Positions 24,901-36,176 of a DNA stretch of 64,000 bases are shown one piece after another. The DNA is from Basidiobolus meristosporus CBS 931.73. Lineage: Eukaryota; Basidiobolomycota; Basidiobolomycetes; Basidiobolales; Basidiobolaceae. Each line of letters starts with the position of its first letter. Position 1 is the first letter of the stretch. The position numbers and the translations under genes were made by a program. The stretch is from NCBI GenBank assembly GCA_002104905.1, contig MCFE01000317.1, positions 32,655 to 96,654 of the forward strand, given 5' to 3'. Below the pieces are notes generated by a model. The model made no database searches. It was not told where the DNA came from and worked only from the letters and a program-made list of their open reading frames with translations.

Positions 24901-26096
24901 AGGTAAAGCTGGGCTAGCATATCTCTGTCTCCATTGAGGTTCCAATACTTATGTTGGATTTGCCCATAGCCAGTGACTTTGAAGGATTCGTAAAAGGGGA
25001 TATCAACAAGCTTCGCGAGATACTCTTGCATGCCGAGGATATCGCACTTCGTGTCAAGGCGCTTGAAATCCTGCAATGGGTATTGTTCCAATTGATTCGA
25101 TCGATCCTCCCCCAACATTCACTTACTTGCTGGACCCTTAGGTTTCTCGTGCCCTGGTATTAAGGACACATTCAGCAGGTTTCCAGCTCGCTACCGACAT
25201 GTGTGGTTTATTGAATCAAGCCCAGTTAGGCAAACAGGTGGCAAACGGATTCGAAACCCTCATTGGTGACAATGAGTGGGTCCTCGATAAATCCAGTTTC
25301 TGTACCGTCAGAGTGAGTAATTCTCGAGCCATTTATTCAAGGTTGACCATGTTGTTTACATCGCTTGTGTACACTAGCTTTTGCACAAGCAGAGATTCTT
25401 CAATCACTGTCTCCCGATGATTCTCGATGGGTTCACCAATTCTCCTGAAGGTAATAGAAAGCCCCATGCCCGTGGATCCATTGATATCATACTAAAAACC
25501 AGATCTAGGTGTCAAGGAGAATTACCTGATTGCATTATCTCAGATTTTGGTTAGCGTTCCCAAACAAGTGCTTCTGAGCTCGATCTCGTCGGTAAGCCAT
25601 TGATTTGTCCTAACCTGACTTGAGCCGTGCCCAATCCTAATGCGCTGTTACATAAGCTGCTCCCTCTGTTGTTGTCATCCTTGAACTTCCCTGAGGCTGG
25701 TCTCAAGGCATCGACCTTGCATACATTGAGCATATTGATTGAAGAGACCCCTCAACTTGTGACGGAGCATGTATCCACCATATTGCCACTTCTACTCCAG
25801 CTCACACTGCGTGAGAGCAGCAACAGCATGGTACGTTTCTATAAGTTGAGTGAAGGTTGAGGTGTAGCTTGATGACCAAAATTTTTACGAAACCAATGTA
25901 GGTTGTACGCATCAATGCATTGAAGTGCCTCTCACTAGTGGCTGGCAAGATCCCGTACGACGTTCTTCACCCTTACAAATCTCAGATACTGAAGGAGCTT
26001 CTGAAGCCAGTCGACGACACCAAACGTATAGTTCGAAAAGAAGCAGTGATCTGCAGAAACAGGTGGTTCATGCTTACCGGGCCCCCTACCCAATAA
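21931..26096 (+). CDS. MMS19: MMS19 cytosolic iron-sulfur assembly adaptor
   Basis: Long HEAT-repeat protein with about fourteen short introns; ATG at 21931, stop TAA at 26094-26096. Diagnostic segments are GFYSDRLTDASCL, then MDGEKDPRNLILAF near 22755-22795, then FPITFKPPPGDPYGIT near 22945-22985 which precedes a 66-base intron, and the C-terminal HEAT block VRINALKCLSLVAGKIPYDVLHP, interrupted here at SLVAG, ending with VRKEAVICRNRWF. MMS19/Met18 works in the CIA targeting complex, passing Fe-S clusters to DNA polymerases and helicases such as XPD. The largest uninterrupted exon is about 23590-24700. Some internal exon edges were not resolved. Confidence 0.88.
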
Positions 26097-26530
26097 TCGA
26101 ACCCCCCATCCATGAATGATCTCGTTGTTTCTAGAATATATATTTATTGAGTAAAGACTAGTTGGATATTGACCATTTCATGGTGCGGACAAAAGCCAGG
26201 CGTACAAGTGGACCTGGACATTCGCAGGGTTGGCTTTGTTGGTGTGAGCCATTCTCCTGGGAGCGACACGTGATGGTCACCGATACGGATATCAAGTAAC
26301 GTTTATTGGGTACGAATTGTCATGCAAATTAGATTTGGCAGTGAATACAGATAGGAAAAAGCGAGTCATACTTCAGGGAACTAATTTCTAGATGGATCAG
26401 GAGAGTACAAAATCAATGAGAACCCTGCTTGTACATAAATATATACGTGAATGATGATCTATACACTATACAGTGGTATGGTGGGTTGATTTGCGTTCAT
26501 TGGTCCTACTCGATTGGATTTCACCAAGGA
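26097..26530. other. Intergenic, about 430 bases
   Basis: Between the convergent MMS19 and fungalysin genes. It contains tatatatttattgag near 26135, which may serve as MMS19's polyadenylation region. No gene seen. Confidence 0.5.
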
Positions 26531-28501
26531 TTAACAGTCATTGGGGATCAAGAAGCTCTCTTGACGGACACCTCCACCCCATGGAGTACCACCGACTAAT
26601 TTGGCATCCAGCCCCAGGCCGCGCTTAGCGAAGGCTTTCCAGATCTCGCAGTAATTCTCTCCCCCAGTTAGTAGGTCGTCCGCATGGATGATCGCATCTC
26701 GGGCATCCACGAATTTGGGTCGGCATGGCTGTAGCTTCATCCCGTCAAGGACCAGCTGAAGCGCCAAGGTGTTCCCGTGTCTGAGCGAGGCAGAGTACCA
26801 GTCCGAGGTGAAGCCGTACTTGTCAACCAGGTTCCAGTACATCTCATACAGCATCTCAGCCCAAACACCCCCTTTGGCGTGGACGCCCCAGTAGTTGGCC
26901 TTGTCCATGATGGAGTAGGTCTCTGGGTTGGTGATGTTGTTGGTGGAGTACTTGAAGTATCTGATGTTTTTCCCGCCATTGGCGTACTCGCCCATGCCAA
27001 GGTCGAGTCGGCGGTCGTCGTCGGGTCTCATGCGCAGAATGGTTGCGAAGAAATCTCCCCACCCTTCACCCATCCCGCCGGCCTCTCCCCAGCCAAGGCA
27101 TCCGCTGTTGGCAGGGCCGCCAGTCAGTCGAGTGGAGATACCATGGGTGTACTCATGGATCATGATCCCGCTCTCCAGGTCGCCGTCACGATGAGGCTGT
27201 ATAACATTCCAGACGTACATCCTCATCTTGCCTTTCATGCCGTCGGGCGGGGTTGCGAAGTTGGCATTGTTGTAGCCACTGCCGTCCTGCGCATTGGCAA
27301 TCACCGCGTCCCCCGATTCGCCACCGCGGCCGAAATTGTTGTCTTGGAAGTTGCCCGCAGTCTCGGTGAATCCGTACTGATAGCTGAGATCATGCATCAC
27401 GTTGTTCCAATAGAAGAGGTTGGTGATGGAGGAGTCGAGATAGGACTTTGGGTTCCGGTGCAGGTCCAGGGTGAAATCAAAGAGCAGGTGATCTCCTCCG
27501 TGAGGGCGGTAGTTGGTTTCCCATTCATAGCCACCCTCGATGTTCTCATGCGCGGCCACATTGTTTCCAATGGTGGTGGAGAAATTGCGGCGGCCGAGTG
27601 AGTGCCATCCCAGCGGGCTGGCCCGCTTATTTTCGGGGTTGGATACCAAGCGTCTGCTCCCTTCATCAGGATCGTTGATTCCGAGGGGGTAGACATTATA
27701 GTGGGCGTCTGAAACCCAATCAATGAGGGACATGACCTGAGCATTTTCGGCGGAAACATGCGCGTGATACCAATTATCGTTCATCTCCACTTGGAAATCC
27801 CAAACCGGGTGTAGCTCTCCTTCGGACGTCTGGATATAGGCCAATGAAGTGGGCACTTGATTGTTGACGGTAAATGGAACTCCCTGGATCATGTACACCG
27901 AGTCTTTTGCGCTGCCCGAGACCTTCTCTACCTCTAGTGTGGTGACATCGCTGACCTCGATCTTCAAGTGCTCCGCGAGGGCAAGCAGCGCATCGCGAGG
28001 AGGAACAGTAGGCTGTGGTGAGGACTTGAATGAATTTAACTTCCTGAACACGACCTGGCCAAATGGGCTGGCGAAGTTATCCTGGAGCTTGTTCACGGCA
28101 TCAAAGAATTTGTTCGTGGGGGGTATCAATCCTTTGTAGAAGGAATCGCCGTAAGATACTACGCGGCCATACTTGTCAAGATTGATGTTCATGTCTCCAT
28201 TGACTACCTCCAGACCATGGACGATCTGTCGAAGGTACACGTGGGTTGCGCCGTTGTGTTCCGACTGATACATGTTCTTGACAACATAGTCGCTCTCCTT
28301 GAGGCTCAAGGTGTCCTGGATGAACTTTTTGACCACGTTGCTCGGCTCCTCCAAGGAAGAAGGCGTGAATCCCGACTCCGCCGAAGAGACCTGATAGCTG
28401 CTGCTGGAGATTTCAGGGCCAAACGTGGGCTCGTGGATCCGCCCCGCTACCACACTGAGAGACAGCGAGAACAGAAGGGGCAGTACAATACAGTTACGCA
28501 T
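26531..28501 (-). CDS. Fungalysin, secreted M36 metallopeptidase
   Basis: Single exon of 656 residues. The ATG at 28501 is chosen because it starts a clean signal peptide (MRNCIVLPLLFSLSLSVVAG); an in-frame upstream GTG at 28555 is not needed. A propeptide with an FTP-type domain (ATHVYLRQIVHGLEVVNGD) covers roughly residues 60-230. The mature peptidase has the zinc motif HEYTHGIS at about residues 447-454, followed by GGMGEGWGDF with the third zinc ligand, and a C-terminal ARDAIIHADD block. Fungalysins are secreted extracellular elastinolytic/keratinolytic proteases made as zymogens. A TATATAA on the minus strand near 28668-28674 could be its TATA box. Confidence 0.95.
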   Translation of the reverse strand: MRNCIVLPLLFSLSLSVVAGRIHEPTFGPEISSSSYQVSSAESGFTPSSLEEPSNVVKKFIQDTLSLKESDYVVKNMYQSEHNGATHVYLRQIVHGLEVVNGDMNINLDKYGRVVSYGDSFYKGLIPPTNKFFDAVNKLQDNFASPFGQVVFRKLNSFKSSPQPTVPPRDALLALAEHLKIEVSDVTTLEVEKVSGSAKDSVYMIQGVPFTVNNQVPTSLAYIQTSEGELHPVWDFQVEMNDNWYHAHVSAENAQVMSLIDWVSDAHYNVYPLGINDPDEGSRRLVSNPENKRASPLGWHSLGRRNFSTTIGNNVAAHENIEGGYEWETNYRPHGGDHLLFDFTLDLHRNPKSYLDSSITNLFYWNNVMHDLSYQYGFTETAGNFQDNNFGRGGESGDAVIANAQDGSGYNNANFATPPDGMKGKMRMYVWNVIQPHRDGDLESGIMIHEYTHGISTRLTGGPANSGCLGWGEAGGMGEGWGDFFATILRMRPDDDRRLDLGMGEYANGGKNIRYFKYSTNNITNPETYSIMDKANYWGVHAKGGVWAEMLYEMYWNLVDKYGFTSDWYSASLRHGNTLALQLVLDGMKLQPCRPKFVDARDAIIHADDLLTGGENYCEIWKAFAKRGLGLDAKLVGGTPWGGGVRQESFLIPNDC

Positions 28502-28684
28502 GGCCAAAACAAGCGGGGTGGAAGCAAAATTCGGGAGATCAACAAACAAGAGCACTGTCTAGTAAAGGAAAAAGAAGAGAGGATTTGCTCGAATGTTGGT
28601 GGTAAAAGATAAGAGAGGCCCAGATCAGGAGTGTTCTAAATGAGTTGTTAAAAGGTGGATCTTCACGTTATATAGTTGCGGGAT

Positions 28685-29026
28685 TCAACAGGGATGCGGT
28701 ATGCAACCAGTTGATTGGATCAAAACCAACGAAGTAGAACAGGCAAAACTCCAGAGACTGGAATGGTAGATAATCTGCCCTTTTCGATGGATAATTTGCC
28801 AGCTGGATATTGAATTCAATTCATTCACGACAAAGGATTTTTGGTTGCTGTAAGCGGTGTTTAGCTGATGAAGCGACTGGAGAGCCCATTGGCCCGCCTC
28901 AAACAAGCACATGATCGCATCTCGAGGATCGAAGCCCATGATGACAAATGATTCAAGAAACTGTTGGTGGGCAAGGTTTATGCAGAACTGTTCACTTGCA
29001 TTCCAATCTATCACGCGTTCTTTCAT
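28685..29026 (-). CDS. Uncertain open frame with a UBA-like stretch
   Basis: A 113-codon frame from ATG 29026 to 28685. It includes FVIMGFDPRDAIMCLFEAGQ, which resembles a ubiquitin-associated domain helix pattern (MGF..xxA..L...G). The coding frame may continue upstream through introns between 29040 and 29200, but no convincing splice set was found. It could be an exon of an unrecognised gene or chance. Low confidence. Confidence 0.25.
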   Translation of the reverse strand: MKERVIDWNASEQFCINLAHQQFLESFVIMGFDPRDAIMCLFEAGQWALQSLHQLNTAYSNQKSFVVNELNSISSWQIIHRKGQIIYHSSLWSFACSTSLVLIQSTGCIPHPC

Positions 29027-30541
29027 GATCCGATTTCTCTGCACATTTGATATCTACCCTGTGAGGCATGTGACAGACGCCTGATTTGCTTCCCTCGCCA
29101 ATTTGGTATTCAAGAAACTTTCCGCCGAGCTCCTTAATCGCTTTGCAGTGCGAGCCCGTTTCCCAATTCTATTCAGAAACACATTGTAGCGCTATGGTGC
29201 AGATTCCATGGATTTTGCATACGAGAAACAATCCTCTCCTTGGCAGTTTGGAACACCAAAGGTGTGCTGTGACGGTGATCGGATCGGATCCGATATCGAG
29301 GGAAAGTTGGTGTTGCGGTCGGATTGGGCAGCGAGGTAGGCCCTGCGAGTTCGGCTTCGATAGGTTGGAGATACCTGGAATCAACAAGGCGATAGAGGAC
29401 CATTCATTCCACAGGGAAATAATAAGAAATAGGGGCCAGATCATTGGGTTATCCCACTGAGTGAATTATATTAATCTTTCCGAATAAGATAAGTGGTACC
29501 CGAATACAGAGACCTTCCTTAAATCTCCGAGGTTAACTGGGGAGATGGCTATTGTCCATCGTTTGTTCTCGGAAGTATGTAAAAGTTATCGCCCCCTTCA
29601 ACAATGAGAGTTTAGGGGGGAATGCACAAGTTTCGAATACACAAATTGAATGAATGGAATACAGAATCGCCATGCCGAGCTCACAGAATGGCGAATCCTC
29701 GAGTGGCCAGTCGTGTTCCTGATCCCTGGAGCTCCGGAGTTCCTCTCACGATCCCTGATCACTGGACACATGTGGTTAAAGGCTCGGCCAAAGCAGTAAT
29801 AACGACTGTATACCTATACCCAGCCGTCCAATAATTCCCAATTTTATTAGATTACAAATTAGCCATTGTCATACTGACGATGTGTTCATGGCGCTGATTA
29901 GTTGAACATTTGCTGGTTTGTATCGCCGCCCAGTCTCCACGCATAACTCAGATTTGGCAGTCAGGTGTGAGTGGATATACCGTCACTTTAAGCACGGTCG
30001 GGTCGCCAAGATCTGGCCTCCTACATGCTATGTAGTTGCCGTCGTCTTTTCTGAGCAAATTTCCCTGACAATGGGCCGCTTGTAGGGTGTGTTCATCGAA
30101 TTTACGCTGTAGTTGCAACATAACGACAGATATGCCTGTCGATTTGGTTGACGTTTGGAGACTTGCTCATGAAGCGACTATAAAACCCGGCTCGTGATAG
30201 ATATGTCATTACACTTACGAGTGGAGTGGCCTACTTCTAAGCGTGTCAAATATAGTGGAGCTTGCAGTGCAGGCACACATTTCCACTCAGCTGGACTTAT
30301 ATGGTAAAGTCATGTACACCTGGTGAATATGCCAGGTCTCCAGCTACATGGAATCGTACATGACCGAGCTCATCGATGATAATTAATTTACGGATTTACC
30401 GCAGTGTGCATTCCTCCATGACCGTGTAAAAAAATCAATGTGACAGGAAATGACCAATCCCCAGGCTGGATTGCAACCGCCGTGACTGCTATTTATTGTT
30501 ATTTATACGTATACAGCTTGCCACGGATCGCCACTTCAAGA
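29027..30541. other. Intergenic, about 1.5 kb
   Basis: Mostly AT-rich sequence upstream of the MGMT gene. Short open frames occur on both strands (for example near 29090-29460) but none shows a recognisable domain or consistent splicing. No RNA gene seen. Confidence 0.4.
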
Positions 30542-31241
30542 ATGTCATCCAGCGTAATTTCTCCATATTTCTCCAAACCAGCCAGCATAGTCCTGAGCTC
30601 CCATAAAGTGTTGACCACAACGTTAGAAGCCTACAGACACACCGCACCCACTTCTGATTTCCACAAAAAGAAAGAGACCATTGACCACGCTGACAGCGAC
30701 ATTGAGAGTAAGTTTGCTTGACACGTTGGATTTGTTCGTGATGGTAAACCGATCTTCGTTCTTGAACAGCGATTAAACCCTTCCCAACAACCGTCGCAGA
30801 AAGAAAGAACTTCCTTAACTTCAAAACCAACCGTGCCGTCACCGAATTCCAGTTTCGTGTATACGACCTGTGCTCGCAAATCCCCTCTGGCATGTTTTCC
30901 ACATATAAAGTCCTCTCAGACGTATTGAAATCCTCTCCGCGCGCCGTTGGTCAAGCGCTCAGGAATAACCCATTCGCCCCGCTGCCTATCCCTTGCCATA
31001 GAGTACTCCCAGGGACCTACTTTATCGGCGGTTATGACGGGTAGGCATTTTTTACGTGTTCATACAGCTCCACCTATTCAACCGTGTAATCTCATTGAAT
31101 CAATTCAGTGATTGGGGCTCTGGTCACAAGGTCGACTCCAAAAAGGCCAGGTTGGAGAGAGAGGGGTTAAAATTTGACGAGCATCAAGTATTACTTCCCA
31201 TCTTTCAAGAATCGCGACTATTCACCGACTTCAAACTGTGA
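30542..31241 (+). CDS. MGMT: O6-methylguanine-DNA methyltransferase
   Basis: Three exons, 30542-30707, 30770-31040 and 31109-31241, keep frame and give 189 residues. The active site is intact: PIPCHRVLPGTYFIGGY near 30985-31037, where the cysteine accepts the alkyl group. The helix-turn-helix (SSPRAVGQALRNNP) and the entry FRVYDLCSQIPSGMFSTYKVL are typical. This suicidal enzyme repairs O6-alkylguanine in one step. The last exon (WGSGHKVDSKKARLEREG) replaces the usual short KxxLLxxEG tail. Confidence 0.93.
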
Positions 31242-31368
31242 TGGATCTTTTTATATATGCTTGGAAGAGTTCACCCATAGCACCAGATGAGAAGTAAAAA
31301 CCAGGGGTCATTACATTGTGTTTATATAAAATGTTGCAAAAGCTAATATTACATGTGAGTTGGGTCAC

Positions 31369-32192
31369 TTAGACTTCATCATCAAGACGATAGGCCACCA
31401 ATGCATCAATTTTGTGAATATTTGTGGAGAAGGAGCGGAGTTTCACCTGCTCACTGTTTTTCTTGATGTAATGAGGATCCGAATCTATCCAGGTAGTTGG
31501 CACCTCAACATCCTTATCGGCATAGACCAGGATGTTAAATGAGCATTTTTCCTCCAACACAGGAAGGAAAGTGACACTGGCAGTGATCTGGCGTATGATG
31601 GCTTGGATCTCAGCGTGGATCTCTTTTTCAGTCTTTTGCGGTGCTGCTCCGCTATCGAAGGAAAGAAAGGAGGTTAACGAACACCCGACATGGGCATGTT
31701 GCTGTTGGATAGCGTACCTCTTGTTTTCGGTTTGGCCGCCATTCTCGGGACTGACAATCTGAATATCGAATTGCCAACGTTCTAGCACTTCCATGGTCTC
31801 CTTGGAATTGATCACCAGGACCAACTTGCTGATTTTGCCATCCAGCATCCACTCTAACAGAGTATGTGTATTAGCCAGGAGTTATTACCAAAGAAGCAGG
31901 CAACTTACCGTTGAGTTGGGACATGACTTGCTTCAAGTACGTTTGCAGTGCGTCATCTGTAGTGACCAGCATGTTCAGCCCATATTTCTTAACCATCTTG
32001 AAATCTTCAGGAGGGTAAAGGCCTCGCTGGAACAAGATACTGTTTATTGAGTAGTCTGCAGGGGAAAGAAGCCGGTTAGTTAACTATATGCCGAGGACCT
32101 ATGGATTGGTAGACTATACCAAAGAATTCCACAACAATCTGGGTGGAGCCGCGAAGTGTTATGTTACCCTTGGTTAGTTGAGAAGTAGCCAT
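31369..32192 (-). CDS. MAD2: MAD2 spindle checkpoint protein (HORMA domain)
   Basis: Four exons with ATG at 32192 and stop at 31369. The N-terminus (LTKGNITLRGSTQIVVEFF) and the next exon (YSINSILFQRGLYPPEDF, then LQTYLKQVMSQLN) are strongly Mad2-like, followed by WMLDGKISKLVLVINS and a C-terminal safety-belt region (WIDSDPHYI, then VKLRSFSTNIHKIDALVAY). Mad2 binds Cdc20 and blocks the anaphase-promoting complex until kinetochores attach. The intron before SGAAPQKTEKE is about 65 bases. Confidence 0.95.
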
Positions 32193-32623
32193 ATTGAGGA
32201 GTTTGAATGAGTCCGGGTGTTGAGAAAGGTATAACTACGACAACGCTCAGTTGGATGTTTTTATTTTATGGCAGTTATTTTGGCTCATCTCGTAAAGTAT
32301 ACAAACAAATCTCAACTTAGGGTGAGTAAGATGAACCCCATTTTAACTCATCTCACTGAATTATCATTGTTAACTTTAGTCAACGATGCTAGCCCATACG
32401 TTGTGTGATTGCCAACATATATGTCCAATCTGCTGATCGGGTATCGTGTCAAACGTCTCACTCCAAGGCATTTATTTTCGAACATCTGTCGAAGGATGGT
32501 GCTTCAAGATCCCCAGAATAGAACAATCCGTTTATTAATATCGCTGAGAACATGGCTCTATATTCCCATCACTCTCTTTGCCTTGATATGTTAGTGAGAC
32601 ATGGTACTAGCTCAGATCTTAGA
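32193..32623. other. Intergenic, about 430 bases
   Basis: Upstream of MAD2. AT-rich; nothing recognised. Confidence 0.4.
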
Positions 32624-32854
32624 TCACATATCCATTCCGTACAGACTTTGTCTAGGCAACAACGGTCTGTGTTCGTGCATCAGTGCGGCGAATTCAGCAA
32701 ACCAGAAGCAGTGCTTGCAAGTGCCTACTCTTGTGGCTTGCAAATCAGGTACTTGATGGTTGCATAGACTGCACAGCTTCAATATTATCCTCTTGCTCGC
32801 TCGCATATAGCTGCTTCTATCACCTCCAAAGAAGGCTAAATCTTGGGAAACCAT
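32624..32854 (-). CDS. Possible small protein with two CxxC pairs
   Basis: A 76-codon frame with a true ATG at 32854. It has LCSLCNHQ and TCKHCFWF separated by 15 residues, a spacing that could bind one zinc ion. There is no other support such as a clear family or promoter, so it may be chance. Confidence 0.3.
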   Translation of the reverse strand: MVSQDLAFFGGDRSSYMRASKRIILKLCSLCNHQVPDLQATRVGTCKHCFWFAEFAALMHEHRPLLPRQSLYGMDM

Positions 32855-33499
32855 CTTTCCCTCTTGTATGCAGTTTCGGAAATGATGTGGAAATTCTCCT
32901 GATACGGAGCTAGTCAGAATAGGAGAGTGATGCTAGCCACGCTTGACTAAATAACTGGATTCTCCGCTGAGAACCTCGTCAACTTGACCTCGGACCTATT
33001 GATACCAACAGTTTGCTGGGTACTGCCGGCCTTCAGAGTTGTATTGAAATGATAGCCCATCCAGGGTGAAACGTATCCACATTTCTCCCCTCAAACTGCT
33101 CGCAAGATTGAGGGGCAGAAGCTAAATAAGGATATAGGGAATGGGAGTGATGTGTTAAAGTACTAAATTGATATGCAAGGGCATGCAAGGCTTCTTCATA
33201 TAGTGAAAAACGGTGAACAGTGCGTTTAGATGTAAGAACTAATTAAATCCAATAGTCTAGCCACCATGTATAAGGGCTTCTCCTTTCGCAACAAAACAGT
33301 ACATGTGTTTAGTGAGCACTGACCTTCATTTCTGCCATCATGATTGGCCAGGCCCAGCAGGACGACATACCTCAGTGCTGCTTGTGATCCTCCACATCCT
33401 GAGCTCTCTCTTATATAATCCCATTGACCACCCTGACCATAGTCCATCATCACCTCAACATCACTTTAATACAGTTCATAAAGTTACATAGTATCACAC
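32855..33499. other. Intergenic with promoter of the C2H2 gene
   Basis: Upstream region of the zinc finger gene; apart from the TATA box listed separately I see no gene. Confidence 0.45.
33412..33419 (+). promoter_or_regulatory. Putative TATA box of the C2H2 gene
   Basis: TATATAAT lies about 80 bases upstream of the ATG at 33500 in an otherwise less AT-rich stretch. Confidence 0.5.
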
Positions 33500-34087
33500 A
33501 TGTCTGCCCACAACGGAAAACCCATGCAATTTGTCTTTAGTATGAACCCAAAGTCATCCAGGCCGTACCGATGCGATATTTGCTCCAACACATTCAGAAG
33601 AAATGAGCACCTCTCTCGACACCTCCGCACACATACTGGGGAAAAACCCTTTGTGTGCGAGGAACTTGGCTGTGGAAGGAAATTCTCCCGATCAGACGAG
33701 CTCAACAGACACTCAAAGGTGCACACAAGAAACACCGCTCATCGCTCGAAACAAATCTATCAAAAGTACTGCTCGGTTTATCGCACTTCTAGCTGGAATG
33801 AACCAGCCAGATTTCATCAGCGTAGCCCTTCCCAGAAGTCTATCGACTACATGTTTCACCCATATTCGGCTGTACACTCGCATGGAGAGTCCGAGGTCAA
33901 GAAAACCTCGTCCATCTGGAGTTTGCTCAATTCGAGCGAGCTGTACGACGAAACAACATGCAGCTCAGTATCCAGCTCTTCAACTTCATCATGCAACTCG
34001 GACTCTGAAGAGATGTTCGATTCTGCCAATCATACAGAATTGTACTCAAGTCCGAAAGGCTTCAGTTTGGCCAGCATACTGAACTGA
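33500..34087 (+). CDS. C2H2 zinc finger transcription factor (two fingers, Mig1/Msn2-type)
   Basis: A 195-residue single-exon protein. Two adjacent C2H2 fingers lie at residues about 22-78: [19 protein letters not shown], linker RTHTGEKPF, then [19 protein letters not shown]. The RSDEL recognition helix in the second finger and RNEH in the first are those of fungal Mig1/CreA/Msn2-like factors that bind GC-rich or CCCCT-type sites. The C-terminus is serine-rich with an acidic patch ([10 protein letters not shown]), a possible activation region. Binding preference is inferred only from helix residues. Confidence 0.9.
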   Translation: MSAHNGKPMQFVFSMNPKSSRPYRCDICSNTFRRNEHLSRHLRTHTGEKPFVCEELGCGRKFSRSDELNRHSKVHTRNTAHRSKQIYQKYCSVYRTSSWNEPARFHQRSPSQKSIDYMFHPYSAVHSHGESEVKKTSSIWSLLNSSELYDETTCSSVSSSSTSSCNSDSEEMFDSANHTELYSSPKGFSLASILN

Positions 34088-34413
34088 TTTGCGATTGTAT
34101 CGTTGATCGAGATATGAATCCTCTCTTGCTCTGGCTTATCATTGTGGATCAAGCCTCTTTGCTTATGTAAGCTCATGTAAATCATTGTACATACACACCC
34201 ATAGTTATGATAAAGACTGAAGTAATAAACCATTATGCGGCAAATGTTCATGTCCGGCTGGCAGTTTGTGACTCTTGAAAGAAAATCCAACCACGACTTC
34301 TGATTTGGCCAGTATACAAATCGGTCTGCGTCACGTGACCATAGATGAAGTATTCGATTTACCGCTTATGAGTGAACCTCAATCGACTTTGGTGAACACC
34401 CATACAACTCAAC
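34088..34413. other. Intergenic, about 325 bases
   Basis: Between two plus-strand genes. The sequence gtcacgtgac near 34330 contains a CACGTG E-box about 80 bases upstream of EMC6. Confidence 0.5.
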
Positions 34414-34734
34414 ATGAATTCGGAAGCAACCATTTATGTAGAGCCTTTCGTGGCGATGAACACTCGCACCCTCACGTATTGTAGAAGTGGAATTTCTGCT
34501 GTGACCGGTTCTGCTGCCGGAATTTTGGGCCTCACAGGGTATACCGGCTTTGTTTTTTACCTTGTCACTGCCTTCATCTCATCTGGAATCATTTGGGCGT
34601 TGATGACCGACTTCAAACCCGAGCTCTACTTCAAGAAAAGTCGCGACGTGTGGATCGAGGGGGTTTTCGGAGGATTGTTCTCGTACGTACTCTTCTGGAC
34701 TCTGATGTACGGCATCGTCCACGTCTACGAGTAA
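34414..34734 (+). CDS. EMC6: ER membrane protein complex subunit 6
   Basis: A 106-residue single-exon protein with TRTLTYCRSGISAVTGSAAG, then GILGLTGYTGFVFYL, and a second and third hydrophobic span (FISSGIIWAL; FSYVLFWTLMYGIVHV). The RTxxYxRxxxSxxxGxxAGIxGxTGxxGF pattern is diagnostic of EMC6. The EMC inserts tail-anchored and multipass proteins in the ER membrane. Confidence 0.92.
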   Translation: MNSEATIYVEPFVAMNTRTLTYCRSGISAVTGSAAGILGLTGYTGFVFYLVTAFISSGIIWALMTDFKPELYFKKSRDVWIEGVFGGLFSYVLFWTLMYGIVHVYE

Positions 34735-35115
34735 CGTGCACGATTTGTTGGACAAGCCAATGTACAAGGCCGCTTTGTAGAGCTTCATATCACCCGCACC
34801 TCTCATCTACTTACACGACGAAACCTTCCCTGAGAGCAGTTTTCTTTGTAGTAATAAAATCGAATAAAATATGCTGAGTATCGCTCCACCCGTCGCAGTG
34901 GATTTCCCCAATTTTTCTTGTCGCTATTTAGGGGAACAGCATATGCTGGTAGCATTTGTCTCAAAGAATTGGATTTATTGTTTCAAAATAGGAAGCCATT
35001 TGATAACCTCCTTGGCTACTGATCATGAACAAAACTTATCTAGCGCACCGCTCTATGTAACACACAAATGAGATGACTACAGCATCCTGCTGATGGGGAA
35101 TGTTGGTGAATTTGA
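34735..35115. other. Intergenic, about 380 bases
   Basis: Between the convergent EMC6 and SDR genes. AATAAAAT near 34853-34868 fits a polyadenylation signal for EMC6. No gene. Confidence 0.5.
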
Positions 35116-36176
35116 TTAATTGCTGTCTAGCTTCTCATCTACCAATCGCTCTACGAATTCCCAAAGCTTTTCTGCTTCTTTGGGATCTTGAGCAACATTG
35201 GATGGAGTAGCAATAATGCCATATGGCACGAAATACTCCCCATTGAATTCGTTTTCCTCGATCTCAGGAGAGGTAGCGCAATACAAGGTAGTGAGCGCAC
35301 CGGTGTCGGGAGTCTGCGCGGTGTAGTAGAAAAGATTGGAGAAGAATCCTCCAATGTAAGGCAATGATGTCAAATCCTTGAAGAGTTCGGTGTTGACGGT
35401 GCCTGGGTGGACAGCATTAACGTAAACCTGCTTTCCCTCCAGTCTTTTGGCAAAAGCCTTGGCAAGCAAAAGGCTTCCCAGCTTACTCTGACCGTAAGCA
35501 GTACCGATGGTGAAGCCGGTGGAAACACGATCATACTGAATACCACCGGGAAGGATGATGAGGTGAGCAAGACTGGACAAGAACACGATACGAGCAGGGG
35601 CGGATTCCACCACCTTGTCGGCAAGCAAGCGAGTCAGATGGAAATGGCCGCAAACGTTGATGGCAAAGTGCTTTTCAATGCCATCGGCAGTGAAGCTACT
35701 AGCTGCCATTGGGTTGGCCATATATCCGGCATTGAGAATGCTACAAAAGCCAGGCGGTTTAGTCAAGAGGCAACAAGAATAGAGATTGTGCACTAGAAAG
35801 AATAGTTACAGTAAGTGCAAGGGTAAACCCTTGGCCAAGAACTCGTTGGCGGCCTTCTCGACCGACTTAAAGTCAGCTAAATCAAGGGCAATGAACTCTA
35901 CGTTTTGGTTTCCGGTTTCAGCCTTAATCTTTTCACAAGCTTCAAGGGATTTCTTCTCGTCGCGGGATGCCATGAAGACCTTGGCATTCTTTCTGGCCAG
36001 CTCTAGGCAAGTAGAATAGCCGATACCGGTGTTTCCACCAGTGACCAGGGCGACCTGATGATATTCAACTTAGGAATCTCTTGACGAAGAATATGGTAAA
36101 CTGTTCATAATACCTTATTGCTAAGATCCGGGATGGAGTTCACGTCGAAATTGTTCGTAAAAGAGAATAAGCCCAT
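35116..36176 (-). CDS. Short-chain dehydrogenase/reductase (retinol dehydrogenase-like)
   Basis: Three exons, ATG at 36176, stop at 35116. The cofactor loop VALVTGGNTGIGYST near 36030-36055 (TGxxxGIG), an ILNAG motif after the second intron, the catalytic serine in FLSSLAHL and YGQSK (YxxxK) identify a classical NAD(P)-dependent SDR of the RDH/WWOX-like group. The substrate is unknown. A hydrophobic anchor is not obvious. Confidence 0.9.

Noticed and set aside
26777-27601. 274-codon open frame antisense to fungalysin
   Set aside because: The minus-strand fungalysin is complete with signal peptide and zinc motif; the plus-strand frame is a shadow of its GC-rich third positions.
28685-29026. 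Degraded second fungalysin copy
   Set aside because: The string PRDAI recalls the ARDAII block of fungalysin, but the surrounding residues do not align and no zinc motif is found upstream.
29086-29460. Open frames on both strands
   Set aside because: No domain, no splice logic and composition close to random.
31532-31762. Plus-strand open frame over MAD2
   Set aside because: It is antisense to exons and an intron of the well-supported MAD2 gene.
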